From Halobacteriovorax sp. HLS (GTDB lineage Bacteria > Bdellovibrionota > Bacteriovoracia > Bacteriovoracales > Bacteriovoracaceae), in assembly GCF_004006665.1 (NCBI RefSeq), contig NZ_QOCL01000013.1, positions 1 through 64,000 of the forward strand: DNA of 64,000 nt. Reading direction: 5' to 3'. The notes beneath the pieces were generated by a model. It had not been told where the DNA came from. It searched no databases and saw only the letters and a list, made by a program, of their open reading frames with translations. Numbering within the stretch: position 1 is the stretch's first letter; each line of letters begins with the position of its first letter. Below are positions 18,468 through 26,507 of this stretch, piece after piece. The translations under genes were made by a program, and so were the position numbers.

Positions 18468-18971
18468 ATGAGTAGTGTTGCACAGAATATTTTAAATCAA
18501 ATACCTTCTAAGTACCGTGATACGGCAATGATTAGATTATTTGGTTTAATGAAAATACCACTACTTTTTTGGATTCGTCCTTCTGTTATAGAGCTAAGTG
18601 AGACACGTTGTGAAGTCAAAATTCCTCTCACTAGAAGAACTAAGAATCATTTAAATTCTATGTACTTTGGAGTTCTTGCTTGTGGTGCAGACTGTGCTGG
18701 TGGCCTTTCTGCTATGAAACAAATTGAACAATCTGGTAAGAAAGTTTCATTGGCCTTCAAAGAGTTTGATGCTAAGTTTTTAAAGCGTCCAGAAGCCGAT
18801 ACTCACTTTATATGTGAGCAAGGTGAAGAGATAAAGCAATTTGTTCAAAAAGTTCTAGCAAGTGACGAAAGGCATAATATGCCAGTAAAGATCATTGCCA
18901 CTTGCCCTAAAAAACTTGGCGATGAGATTGTTGCTGAATTTACTCTAATGCTTTCTTTAAAAAAGAAGTAA
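18468..18971 (+). CDS. DUF4442 hotdog-fold protein (possible thioesterase)
   Basis: 167 residues matching the DUF4442 group of hotdog-fold proteins: RPSVIELSETRCEVKIPLTRRTKNHLNS is followed by MYFGVLACGADCAGGLSAM. This corresponds to the central helix of thioesterase-type hotdogs, where HN-x-x-G/M-x-x-G-x-L-x-x-x-D is usual. The substrate is unknown; acyl-CoA or a similar thioester is the family expectation. It lies 9 bp behind proC and is probably co-transcribed with putA-proC. The last residues are KKK, and a hairpin shared with the convergent deoC follows. Confidence 0.75.
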   Translation: MSSVAQNILNQIPSKYRDTAMIRLFGLMKIPLLFWIRPSVIELSETRCEVKIPLTRRTKNHLNSMYFGVLACGADCAGGLSAMKQIEQSGKKVSLAFKEFDAKFLKRPEADTHFICEQGEEIKQFVQKVLASDERHNMPVKIIATCPKKLGDEIVAEFTLMLSLKKK

Positions 18972-18979
18972 TTCAGCTT

Positions 18980-18999
18980 CAGACTCTAATAAGAGTCTG
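18980..18999. terminator. Bidirectional hairpin between DUF4442 gene and deoC
   Basis: CAGACTCT and AGAGTCTG pair perfectly around an AATA loop. The hairpin overlaps the deoC stop codon. The flanks are only modestly T-rich, so termination strength is uncertain. Confidence 0.5.
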
Positions 19000-19648
19000 A
19001 TACTTCTCCATTTATTATTTTAATTCCAGAACTTGTTCCAAGTCTATTCGCTCCAGCTGCTATCATTTCTTTGGCGGCCGCAAGATCTCTTACTCCACCA
19101 GATGCCTTAACGAGAACCTTCTCACTAACTGATGATTTCATAAGTTTTACATGATCTAGAGTTGCTCCACCTGTTGAGAAGCCAGTGGATGTTTTTACAA
19201 AACGTGCTCCGGCCTTTTCGCAAAGTTTGCAAGCTCTTATAATTTCTTCGTCATTTAAGAGACATGTTTCGAGGATTACTTTTACTGGTACGGATAGCGC
19301 CGCATCTACGACGGCCTTTATATCATTTAACACAAGTTCATCTTGCTTATCTTTTAGAGCACCAATGTTGATTACCATATCTACTTCACTTGCGCCTGCT
19401 TCAATGGCCGCATTAGTTTCAAATGCTTTGACACTACTTAGAGTTGCTCCCAATGGGAAGCCTATAACTGTACATACCCCAACGTCAGTTCCTCTTAATT
19501 GTTCGTAAGCTGTTTCAATCCAACTTGGGTTGATACAAACTGTAGCGAAATTATACTTCTTAGCTTCTAGGCATAGGTCTAGTATTTGCTGCCTTGTGGC
19601 ATCTTGTTTTAAAAGAGTGTGATCAATATAGCTATTTATTTCTGACAT
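18986..19648 (-). CDS. deoC: Deoxyribose-phosphate aldolase
   Basis: DeoC splits 2-deoxyribose-5-phosphate into glyceraldehyde-3-phosphate and acetaldehyde, feeding DNA-derived sugar into glycolysis. The 220 residues show the family motifs [28 protein letters not shown] and the Schiff-base lysine Lys152 in FVKTSTGF, then VKASGGVR. The start at 19648 is chosen because GGAG lies 8 nt upstream; a longer frame to 19666 lacks such a site. It is monocistronic. In a predatory or scavenging bacterium this enzyme would help use prey deoxynucleosides (inference). Confidence 0.95.
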   Translation of the reverse strand: MSEINSYIDHTLLKQDATRQQILDLCLEAKKYNFATVCINPSWIETAYEQLRGTDVGVCTVIGFPLGATLSSVKAFETNAAIEAGASEVDMVINIGALKDKQDELVLNDIKAVVDAALSVPVKVILETCLLNDEEIIRACKLCEKAGARFVKTSTGFSTGGATLDHVKLMKSSVSEKVLVKASGGVRDLAAAKEMIAAGANRLGTSSGIKIINGEVSDSY

Positions 19649-19734
19649 ATTTTTCTCCTGACACATATAAGTTACTTTATTGTAAAAGGAGTTGCAATTG
19701 GCATATTGAGTATTAATTTGCTAATTTATCCTTT

Positions 19735-20679
19735 ATGAAATCATTTAAGTGGTACTTCCACCCAATATTTATTTTTACGTTCTCATTGATCGCTCTCATG
19801 ACCTCTTTATTCATGTATATTCGATCCTACTTACAGGTAGATGATTCGATTCGATTATTTATTGCGAAAAATAACTTGGCCGAATCTCAACTATTACAGA
19901 CTGATACTTGGGTAAATATTCTATTTCTTTCAATACTCGTTGCCATTATTTTGGCAGGAACTATCATCATTTTTGTCTACTATCAAAAAGTTATTCAACT
20001 CTATAGAATGCAACAGAATTTTATAAATGGATTTACCCATGAACTAAAGACTCCCATAGCTTCGATGAAGTTATTCTTAGATACTTTTAAAAAGCATGAA
20101 CTTTCAAGGGAAGACCAACTTAAGTATTTGGAGTTTATGATTAGGGATACAGATAGACTTGCTGATAATGTTAATCAAATTCTTAACTTAGGAAAGATCG
20201 AAGAAAAGAATGCTGCTATAAATACAACAAAAGTTGAATTCTATGAATTTGTAGAAAGCTTTATTGCAAAGAATCCACACTTATTTGAAGAGTGTGAGAT
20301 CAACGTTAAGAAGATTGATCATATCGAGTACTCTTCGGCCATAGATACTTCTTTAATGGAAATGGTTTTGATGAATATCATTACAAATGCTATTCGCTAT
20401 AACGACTCCAAATCTCCTAAGATTGAAATTAAGTTTCGCTCACTTGGAAAGAAATTTGCTGTGGACTTTATTGACAATGGAATGGGAATCGATAAGAGCA
20501 ATCATAAGAATATTTTTAAAAAGTTCTACCAAGTTGGAAAAACAACAAAAGGTAGTGGGCTTGGTCTATATTTGACTTCGCAAATTCTTAGATTACATAA
20601 AGGAAATGTCGAAGTTGACAGCTCTGGAAATGGACTTGGTTCAACATTTACGATCACTTTAAATCGAGAAGTATTATGA
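19735..20679 (+). CDS. Sensor histidine kinase
   Basis: A 314-residue membrane kinase. Two membrane segments (about 11-29 and 60-82) frame a short extracytoplasmic loop of some 30 residues. A HisKA domain follows with the phospho-acceptor His102 in THELKTPIAS. The HATPase domain shows NIITNAIRYN (N box), DNGMGI (G1), and KGSGLGLYL (G2). The signal is unknown, and the small loop suggests membrane or intramembrane sensing. The regulator gene overlaps the stop as ATGA, a coupled two-component pair. No target gene is obvious; fabI lies downstream after 115 bp. Confidence 0.93.
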   Translation: MKSFKWYFHPIFIFTFSLIALMTSLFMYIRSYLQVDDSIRLFIAKNNLAESQLLQTDTWVNILFLSILVAIILAGTIIIFVYYQKVIQLYRMQQNFINGFTHELKTPIASMKLFLDTFKKHELSREDQLKYLEFMIRDTDRLADNVNQILNLGKIEEKNAAINTTKVEFYEFVESFIAKNPHLFEECEINVKKIDHIEYSSAIDTSLMEMVLMNIITNAIRYNDSKSPKIEIKFRSLGKKFAVDFIDNGMGIDKSNHKNIFKKFYQVGKTTKGSGLGLYLTSQILRLHKGNVEVDSSGNGLGSTFTITLNREVL

Positions 20680-21398
20680 AAACTAAAATCTTAATAGTGG
20701 AAGATGAAAAGCATTTAGCAGAAGGATTGAAACTCAATCTCTTACTTGCTGGTCATGAAGTTGAATTGGCCGAAAATGGAATTATTGCTCTTAAGAAGTG
20801 GAGAGAGTGGTCACCAGATTTGATTCTTCTAGATATTATGATGCCGGGAATTGATGGAATAACTGTTTTAGAAGAAATTAGAAAAGAGAATGAGCGTCTA
20901 CCAATTCTCATTCTTTCGGCCAAGGACGCATCGGTTGATAAGGTGAATGCTCTGGATAAAGGGGTTGATGATTACTTGGCAAAACCATTTGATTTGAATG
21001 AGCTAATGTTAAGAATTGAGAGACTTTTGAAGAGATCTCAATGGTCTGCTAAGTCTGAAAGTTCTGATGATAATATTCTTGATACTTTTGATGGGGACTC
21101 TTTTAGTTTTTCAAATATAGTAATAGATTTTAAACTACTAACGGCGACAGTTGATCAAAAGAAGATTCAATTAACTGAACAAGAAACGAAGCTTCTGAAG
21201 GTTTTTATATCTCATGTAGGAAGACCGGTTTCTAGAAAAGAGCTACTAGAAACAGCGTGGGGTTATGATGGAGAGACTTCCACTAGAACTGTAGATAATT
21301 TCATTGTTAGGTTCAGAAAATACTTTGAAAAAGATCCAAAGAATCCTAAATTCTTTAAATCACTTCGCTCTGTTGGTTATGTTTTTGATATTAAGTAA
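20676..21398 (+). CDS. OmpR/PhoB-family response regulator
   Basis: A 240-residue regulator with a receiver (acidic residues 10-11, phospho-acceptor Asp53 in LLDIMMPG, Lys103 in LAKPF). A C-terminal winged-helix DNA-binding domain follows (about 140-240), with LTEQETKLLKVF, TVDNFIVRFRKYFE and the ending FKSLRSVGYVF. It overlaps the kinase gene by 4 bp. Its regulon cannot be read here. It is a separate system from the one inside the haem operon, although both regulators share the TVDN-F/Y-IV-R/S-LR recognition-helix pattern of the family. Confidence 0.94.
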   Translation: MKTKILIVEDEKHLAEGLKLNLLLAGHEVELAENGIIALKKWREWSPDLILLDIMMPGIDGITVLEEIRKENERLPILILSAKDASVDKVNALDKGVDDYLAKPFDLNELMLRIERLLKRSQWSAKSESSDDNILDTFDGDSFSFSNIVIDFKLLTATVDQKKIQLTEQETKLLKVFISHVGRPVSRKELLETAWGYDGETSTRTVDNFIVRFRKYFEKDPKNPKFFKSLRSVGYVFDIK

Positions 21399-21513
21399 TT
21401 GAAATGATTGACTAAAATGTATTGTGCGACTTGTTGCTCTTTGTGATTGTGATAATGATTAAGGCCTTGTAAACTTGTCGGGTTTAAACCAAGAAAAAAC
21501 AAAGGATAAATAT

Positions 21514-22281
21514 ATGACTTTATTAGCTGGAAAAAAAGCGCTTATTTTAGGTGTGGCAAATGAGAGATCAATTGCATGGGGAATTGCAAGAGCGTTTAAA
21601 GATCAAGGTGCTCAAATTGGAATGACTTTTTTAAATGATGCTCTTAAAAAAAGAGTAGAGCCTTTAGCACAGGAAATTGGAGCAGACTTCTTAGTTGAAA
21701 TGGATGTGACTAACGATGATCATTACCAAAGCCTTCACGATGCAGTTAAAGAGAACTGGGGAAAGTTTGATATTATTATTCACTCTCTAGCATTTGCTGA
21801 TAAAGAAGACTTAAAGAAAAGATTTACTGATACTTCTAGAGAAGGTTTTAAAATGGCCTGTGATATTTCAGCATTTTCTTTAATTGGGATTTGTAATTCC
21901 CTAAAGCCTCTTCTTAATGAAGGAGCTTCAGTAGTTGCTTTAACGTATCACGGCTCTGTTAAAGTTCTAAAAGGTTACAATGTAATGGGTGTAGCTAAAG
22001 CTGCACTTGAATCGTCAACTAGATACCTCGCTGATGATTTAGGACCAGATGGAATTAGAGTTAATTGTATTTCTGCAGGACCTATTAGAACATTAGCAGC
22101 TAGTGGTGTTCCAGGACTTAAGGGATTTCTTAAAGATGTGGAAGAGAAAGCTCCACTTAGAAAGAATGTTAGTACTGAAGAAGTTGGGGGAGCCGCTGTG
22201 TTTCTTGCAAGTTCTCTAGGCTCAGGCGTAACAGGAGAAATCCTCTATGTTGATAGTGGCCTTAATATAATGGGTGCTTAA
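21514..22281 (+). CDS. fabI: Enoyl-[acyl-carrier-protein] reductase, NADH-dependent
   Basis: FabI performs the last reduction of each fatty-acid elongation cycle. The 255 residues have the divergent glycine-rich cofactor motif GVANERSIAWGIA, the loop IIHSLAFA and the catalytic Tyr155-x6-Lys162 (YNVMGVAK). The end GEILYVDSGLNIMG is also typical. The start at 21514 follows an AAAGGA site and gives the standard N-terminus (LLAGKKALI); a frame beginning at 21475 adds 13 unlikely residues. It is a single gene with its own terminator. Known triclosan-target family. Confidence 0.95.
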   Translation: MTLLAGKKALILGVANERSIAWGIARAFKDQGAQIGMTFLNDALKKRVEPLAQEIGADFLVEMDVTNDDHYQSLHDAVKENWGKFDIIIHSLAFADKEDLKKRFTDTSREGFKMACDISAFSLIGICNSLKPLLNEGASVVALTYHGSVKVLKGYNVMGVAKAALESSTRYLADDLGPDGIRVNCISAGPIRTLAASGVPGLKGFLKDVEEKAPLRKNVSTEEVGGAAVFLASSLGSGVTGEILYVDSGLNIMGA

Positions 22282-22296
22282 TTTGTTAATTATAAA

Positions 22297-22320
22297 GGCC
22301 ACAATTTGTGGCCTTTTTTA
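22297..22320 (+). terminator. Intrinsic terminator after fabI
   Basis: GGCCACAA and TTGTGGCC form a perfect palindromic stem, followed by seven T (interrupted only at the end). It ends 4 bp before the stop of the convergent membrane-protein gene. Confidence 0.85.
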
Positions 22321-22323
22321 TTC

Positions 22324-23220
22324 CTAGTAAATTGGAACTAGAAAATACTCTCTATAATCCCATCCTACAATTTCACATTGAATTTGAATTTCCCAAAAAT
22401 TCGCGGGATACGAGGATAAGGAACTCTTATACTTTTCCTCGTTTGGAATAGCGATTATAGCGTTTAAACTTCTTTGACTAGATATCTCAGATCTCTTGTA
22501 TTCTTTAGTTTCTTGGTAAACCTCTTTTAAAGAGATCGTTTTTTGATTCTTACTATTTTTCGTTTCATACTCTTCATAGTATCTCAAAGTTACAATTACA
22601 TTATCGACGGTATCCTTGGGAGGTAAGCCAGTAAAGGTGACATTGAGCTCTTGGCCTAATTTAAAAGGAAATTGGTTATACTTTAGGTAGGCCTTTCCAT
22701 AGCGAATTCTTTTACTAATCATTGTGTAGAACCACATTAGAATCAGGATAGCAAAGAAACTCATGACGTAAAAAGGGATTTTAAAATTAGCTCTATCGAC
22801 AAAGCCAATCCAATAAGTAATGGCCCAGAGACCTAGTACGATTGAGAAACCTAAAATATGGCCTATAATACTATTTTGACTTCTGCTTTCGATGCCTCTT
22901 CGATTCCACTTATAGTCCCATAGCCATGGACTATTGAATTGTCTTCTTCTTTGCTTTTCTAAATTCTTCTTTGCAGCAAGCTTAGTAATGCCTTGGATAA
23001 GTACTGAAAGTCCAGCGAGAAAGAAAATAGAACCAGCTATTGCGACAATTTCTTTTGGTGCATTCATTTTTACTTCAGCGTTAATAAGGCCGAATGAAAC
23101 ACCAATGATTATGGTTCCAGTAAATAAAAAGATTAATGAGAATAGAATAAATCCGACTGGAGACATATTGGCAGTTGAGATTGCCTGCTGACTTTTGAAT
23201 GAGCTTTTAGAAATTTTCAT
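22324..23220 (-). CDS. Hypothetical membrane protein (DUF3592-like layout)
   Basis: A 298-residue protein with two N-terminal membrane segments (about 20-45 and 58-78). A basic loop follows (KKNLEKQRRRQFNSPWLWDYKW), then two further segments (about 122-142 and 150-168), and a C-terminal soluble beta-rich domain of about 120 residues. The alternation of helices and a late beta domain resembles DUF3592-type proteins, but I see no diagnostic motif. Function unknown. The gene converges on fabI, and its start faces the YihY gene across a 57-bp divergent promoter region. Confidence 0.7.
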   Translation of the reverse strand: MKISKSSFKSQQAISTANMSPVGFILFSLIFLFTGTIIIGVSFGLINAEVKMNAPKEIVAIAGSIFFLAGLSVLIQGITKLAAKKNLEKQRRRQFNSPWLWDYKWNRRGIESRSQNSIIGHILGFSIVLGLWAITYWIGFVDRANFKIPFYVMSFFAILILMWFYTMISKRIRYGKAYLKYNQFPFKLGQELNVTFTGLPPKDTVDNVIVTLRYYEEYETKNSKNQKTISLKEVYQETKEYKRSEISSQRSLNAIIAIPNEEKYKSSLSSYPANFWEIQIQCEIVGWDYREYFLVPIY

Positions 23221-23277
23221 AATGTAATAATTGTAACAAAAATCTCAAGAATAACTCATAATTTCCGATAGTTAAGT

Positions 23278-24189
23278 ATGTCTAAAATCAAGAGTCTCAG
23301 TGATTACGGTGAGTTAGCTGAGAAGAAAAGTTACGATACATTTAAAATAATTGTCACTAGATTAGTGCAGGGACTTTTTCTATTTAAAAAAAGAAAAGGC
23401 GAAGTTATCGCAGGTGCCTCAACTTTTTTTACTCTACTAAGCTTTGCTCCTGTTTTACTTATATTTATAAGTCTCTTAGGTGTTGTTCTTTCAGATAATG
23501 CAACGGCAAGAGATTATGTCATGGGACTTATTAGTGAGTCCTTTCCTAGAGTAGATAAGTGGCTCTATAGTAGTCTTGAAAATGTGATCAATAATCAACT
23601 TCATGACCATAGTTTTGGCTTCATAGAATTACTCTTTTTAGCATTTACTTCTATGGGGATATCAACTTCAATTGTATTTGGTATTAATATTATTTCGAAG
23701 GTTGACCCAGATGGTGGTCTTCTAGGAGATGATATTAGATCATTTATTACTGGACTTGGAATTACTTTCTATATTGTTTTACTTGTCTGTCTTGGACAGC
23801 ATGGGCCTTTGCAGGAGATTATTAAGTCCTTACCTTATGGTAAAGGTTTTGTATTTCTCTTTCAAAATAGTATCGCTAGTTCAATCTTTTCATTTATCTT
23901 CTTTTCTCTATTTTATAAATGGTGTCCGTCTATAAAAATAAAGTATCGGGACGCATTTTTAGGAGGAGCTACATTCGTTATGAGCTTTCTAGTGGGAAGA
24001 AGCTTTTATTGGCTCTATTTAAAATTCTTTAAAGAAGATCTTATTAAGGACTATGGAGAGTTTACAAACTTTATGATCGCTCTGATATGGGTGTATTTCT
24101 TGCTGTGTTGTTTTTACTATGGTGCCAGTGTGGCGTATTCAGCAAATGTGAAACTCTTTGAGAAACCGAAGAAGAAAAGGAAATCATAA
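23278..24189 (+). CDS. YihY/BrkB family inner-membrane protein
   Basis: A 303-residue protein with about six membrane helices, in the YihY/virulence-factor-BrkB family (once called ribonuclease BN in error). Recognisable pieces are AGASTFFTLLSFAPVLLIFISLLG, the glycine/aromatic segments around FIFFSLFYKWCP, the loop DAFLGGATFV, and YGEFTNFMIALIWVYFLLCCFYYGA near the end. The last matches the family pattern YG-x-x-x-x-x-x-x-LLW-x-Y-x-x-x-x-x-x-x-G-A. Function unsettled; transport or lipid flipping is proposed for some members. Its stop and the next start share a base (TAATG), so the TerB-like gene is coupled. Confidence 0.88.
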   Translation: MSKIKSLSDYGELAEKKSYDTFKIIVTRLVQGLFLFKKRKGEVIAGASTFFTLLSFAPVLLIFISLLGVVLSDNATARDYVMGLISESFPRVDKWLYSSLENVINNQLHDHSFGFIELLFLAFTSMGISTSIVFGINIISKVDPDGGLLGDDIRSFITGLGITFYIVLLVCLGQHGPLQEIIKSLPYGKGFVFLFQNSIASSIFSFIFFSLFYKWCPSIKIKYRDAFLGGATFVMSFLVGRSFYWLYLKFFKEDLIKDYGEFTNFMIALIWVYFLLCCFYYGASVAYSANVKLFEKPKKKRKS

Positions 24190-25712
24190 TGGAAATTATA
24201 TCAAAATCTATATTTGCATTAATTGACTATTCAATGGACTGTCTACGGTTGGAATATCCAATTAGAGAAAAGTATTTAAAATATCTAACAAGTTATTATG
24301 AACTTGAAGAAGAGACTATTAGAAAGTGGTCTAAAGTAGGTAAAGGCCTTGACTATTATACTTTTAAAGATTGGATTGCTAAAGATAATAGATTTAAAAA
24401 AGTAGATAAAGAATTAGAGCTTTCAGTCTATGGTGATATTTCATACTACCATGATATAGGAGCAATTATCTCATGCGTTCTAGAAAATAGTTATGAACAG
24501 CTTATTCAACTCTACCAGTGTTTGGGTCTTCTTGTACTAGTTGATAAAAAACGTATCACAAAGAGAATTGATTACTTAAATTGGTGTGGACGTGCTCTTT
24601 GTCTTGATGAAGAGGATTGTGCCATTATTAGAGAAAGTATTTTAATTGAATTTAAGTTAGATTTTAACGATCAAAAGCTCGATATATTTAAAAAGAAGTC
24701 TATCTTCGTACAAGGGGTTTCAATGGCCCTCGTTTCAGATGAGATTATTGATGATCATGAGACGAAATTTCTTGATCATCTTTCAAGCAAACTGAATTTA
24801 GATTTTGAACAAGATGGGCTATCGCTCTATCTTAAGTATTTAACGCAGGAACTTTTTGCTGAAGATAAGCAAAGTGTCGCAAAAATAGCTGCATTTCTAT
24901 TGCATCTAATCGGTTGTGATGAAGATATTAGCAAGTCCGAAATTAAATGGTTTAAGAAGATGGTCGGCCCTATGAACCTTGAACGTGTTAAGCAGTTTAT
25001 GGACTCAGATAAAAGTCAGTTACTGAGATCTTTATCAGCAAACGAATTATGCTTAACCTATATTTTAGCTCTTGAAGTCTCTTTGGCAGACCTTGAAATT
25101 CATGCAAGTGAACGCTACTGGCTAGACGAAATTAAAAGTTGTTTCTCTCCAGGATTTGAAGTCTCTAAAGAGCTCTATTTTATCTTCTTAAGTGTAGCTG
25201 AGCGAAATCTCGCTTTTGTAAGTAAGTATAGAGATTACTTTGATTTTATTACTAATAAGTACAATGGACATAAGAAAGAAGATTTTAAGGTTTGGGTTTA
25301 TGGACAAACTCTGAATGATTCGAAAATAAATTATTCCGATCTATTTAGTACTTTATTCAATGAAGAACTAGAACTTACAAGTATGGATCAATTAGACTTT
25401 CTTGTGCAAATTTCGTCACCACTAATTAACTATAAGAGTAATGAAGTTCTTATGAGAAATTATAAGCTCATGGCCAAATTATATTTTGAGTCAAATGTGG
25501 AGGGCTTCTATAGTGAACTACTCATTTGTGAACTTTTAAAGATCTCACTGATCGATGGTGTTATTGAAGAGCTAGAAGATGACTTTATTCGCGCTCTGCA
25601 GTATAGATTTAGTGTCTCTGAGTCATCAATCTTTGATGTGATCTTCTATACATCCTTTCTTTTAGGAAGACAGATAAGTCTAAGAGAGCGGGTTAATTAC
25701 GATCATCTATAG
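24189..25712 (+). CDS. Helical-repeat protein with TerB-like segments
   Basis: A 507-residue soluble protein, translationally coupled to YihY (TAATG). I see at least four helical hairpins with the TerB-like pattern A/S-L-x-D-x-x-I-x-x-x-E: FVQGVSMALVSDEIIDDHETKFL (about 172-194), LLHLIGCDEDISKSEIKWF (about 237-255), LALEVSLADLEIHASERYWL (about 295-314) and LLKISLIDGVIEELEDDFI (about 448-466). Repeated TerB-like units occur in tellurite-resistance-type and COG4103-like proteins, where acidic residues may bind metal. The similarity is by eye, so no resistance role is claimed. Likely a cytoplasmic partner of the membrane protein. Confidence 0.65.
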   Translation: MEIISKSIFALIDYSMDCLRLEYPIREKYLKYLTSYYELEEETIRKWSKVGKGLDYYTFKDWIAKDNRFKKVDKELELSVYGDISYYHDIGAIISCVLENSYEQLIQLYQCLGLLVLVDKKRITKRIDYLNWCGRALCLDEEDCAIIRESILIEFKLDFNDQKLDIFKKKSIFVQGVSMALVSDEIIDDHETKFLDHLSSKLNLDFEQDGLSLYLKYLTQELFAEDKQSVAKIAAFLLHLIGCDEDISKSEIKWFKKMVGPMNLERVKQFMDSDKSQLLRSLSANELCLTYILALEVSLADLEIHASERYWLDEIKSCFSPGFEVSKELYFIFLSVAERNLAFVSKYRDYFDFITNKYNGHKKEDFKVWVYGQTLNDSKINYSDLFSTLFNEELELTSMDQLDFLVQISSPLINYKSNEVLMRNYKLMAKLYFESNVEGFYSELLICELLKISLIDGVIEELEDDFIRALQYRFSVSESSIFDVIFYTSFLLGRQISLRERVNYDHL

Positions 25713-25772
25713 CTTCTTTGACAATCAATATTGTTTTTGATCTCATATAGTAAATCACACTATGGAGATCAT

Positions 25773-26177
25773 ATGAAAAAGCTATTATTACTTTCACTTT
25801 TGTTTTTTTCTACTTTAACACTAGCTCAAGACCAGACAGATAAGAATGTATATCCATCTTACTGTTCAAATTACTCGTCAACGAATATTCCAGTAAGTTA
25901 CAGTTTCTCAAGTTGTGTAAATAACAACTTCAATAGCTTCTCAAGAGAGTTAGATCACGGAATTTATCTATCTTATTGTTCAAATTTTGGAAATACTGTT
26001 AGCTTCTCTTATATTAATTGTATTAATAGTAACTTTAATACTCTCTCTAGAGAGCTCGACGGAATGTATCTTTCATACTGTAGCAACTTCTCTTCAACTG
26101 AGCTTTCTTTCTCATTCCAATCATGTGTAAATAGAAATAATGATCAAATTGCTTACGCGCTAAATAGAAGAGATTAA
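25773..26177 (+). CDS. Small secreted protein with three cysteine-pair repeats
   Basis: A 134-residue exported protein. The start at 25773 is chosen because GGAG lies just upstream and a signal peptide (KKLLLLSLLFFSTLTLAQ) begins there. The mature part is three copies of a unit of about 32 residues with the pattern Y-x-SYCSN-(F/Y)-x(6-8)-SFS-(F/Y)-x-x-C-(V/I)-N-x-NFN-x-x-SRELD. Each copy holds two cysteines, presumably one disulfide each. The third copy degenerates at the end. I recognise no named family. A monocistronic surface or extracellular role is possible. Compare the similar-style genes at 42.1 and 52.2 kb. Confidence 0.8.
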   Translation: MKKLLLLSLLFFSTLTLAQDQTDKNVYPSYCSNYSSTNIPVSYSFSSCVNNNFNSFSRELDHGIYLSYCSNFGNTVSFSYINCINSNFNTLSRELDGMYLSYCSNFSSTELSFSFQSCVNRNNDQIAYALNRRD

Positions 26178-26193
26178 TTCATTAAGAGGGAGT

Positions 26194-26490
26194 TTAAATA
26201 TCTCCCTCTATTAAAACTCTTCTAGAAATTTTATACTTACCCTTTAAGTTCTCACTTACTTTACTGCGCATACTTGGCGCAATATTTAGTAGGTAATTAT
26301 CTAATGAAACTTTGGAATCAAATAGGTAACGGATACAAATAACCTTCTGCTCTAAAACCTCTACATTAAAGATCTTAGCGTCACTTATGCCTTTAACTTT
26401 AAGCATTTCATTAATATGTTCTTTGAGCCATTTGAGGTATTGGTCAAGTACATCGGTTTCAATTTGAATAGTTACTTCATACTCAATCAT
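26194..26490 (-). CDS. DUF4286 family protein
   Basis: A 98-residue protein with the DUF4286 layout: IEYEVTIQIETDVLDQYLKWLKEHINEML at the start, a middle strand VICIRYLFDS, then DNYLLNIAPSMRSKVSENLKGKYKISRRVL. It is a ferredoxin-like small fold of unknown role, found as a single domain in many bacteria. It lies 17 bp after hemN and ends the haem operon, so it is probably co-transcribed with haem biosynthesis genes. A haem-related role would be inference from position only. Confidence 0.75.
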   Translation of the reverse strand: MIEYEVTIQIETDVLDQYLKWLKEHINEMLKVKGISDAKIFNVEVLEQKVICIRYLFDSKVSLDNYLLNIAPSMRSKVSENLKGKYKISRRVLIEGDI

Positions 26491-26507
26491 TAATATCTCA
26501 TCTATTA

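Noticed and set aside
24189-25712. Tellurite-resistance function for the TerB-like repeat protein
   Set aside because: Only the helical pattern resembles TerB; no other ter genes are present and the metal link is unproven.
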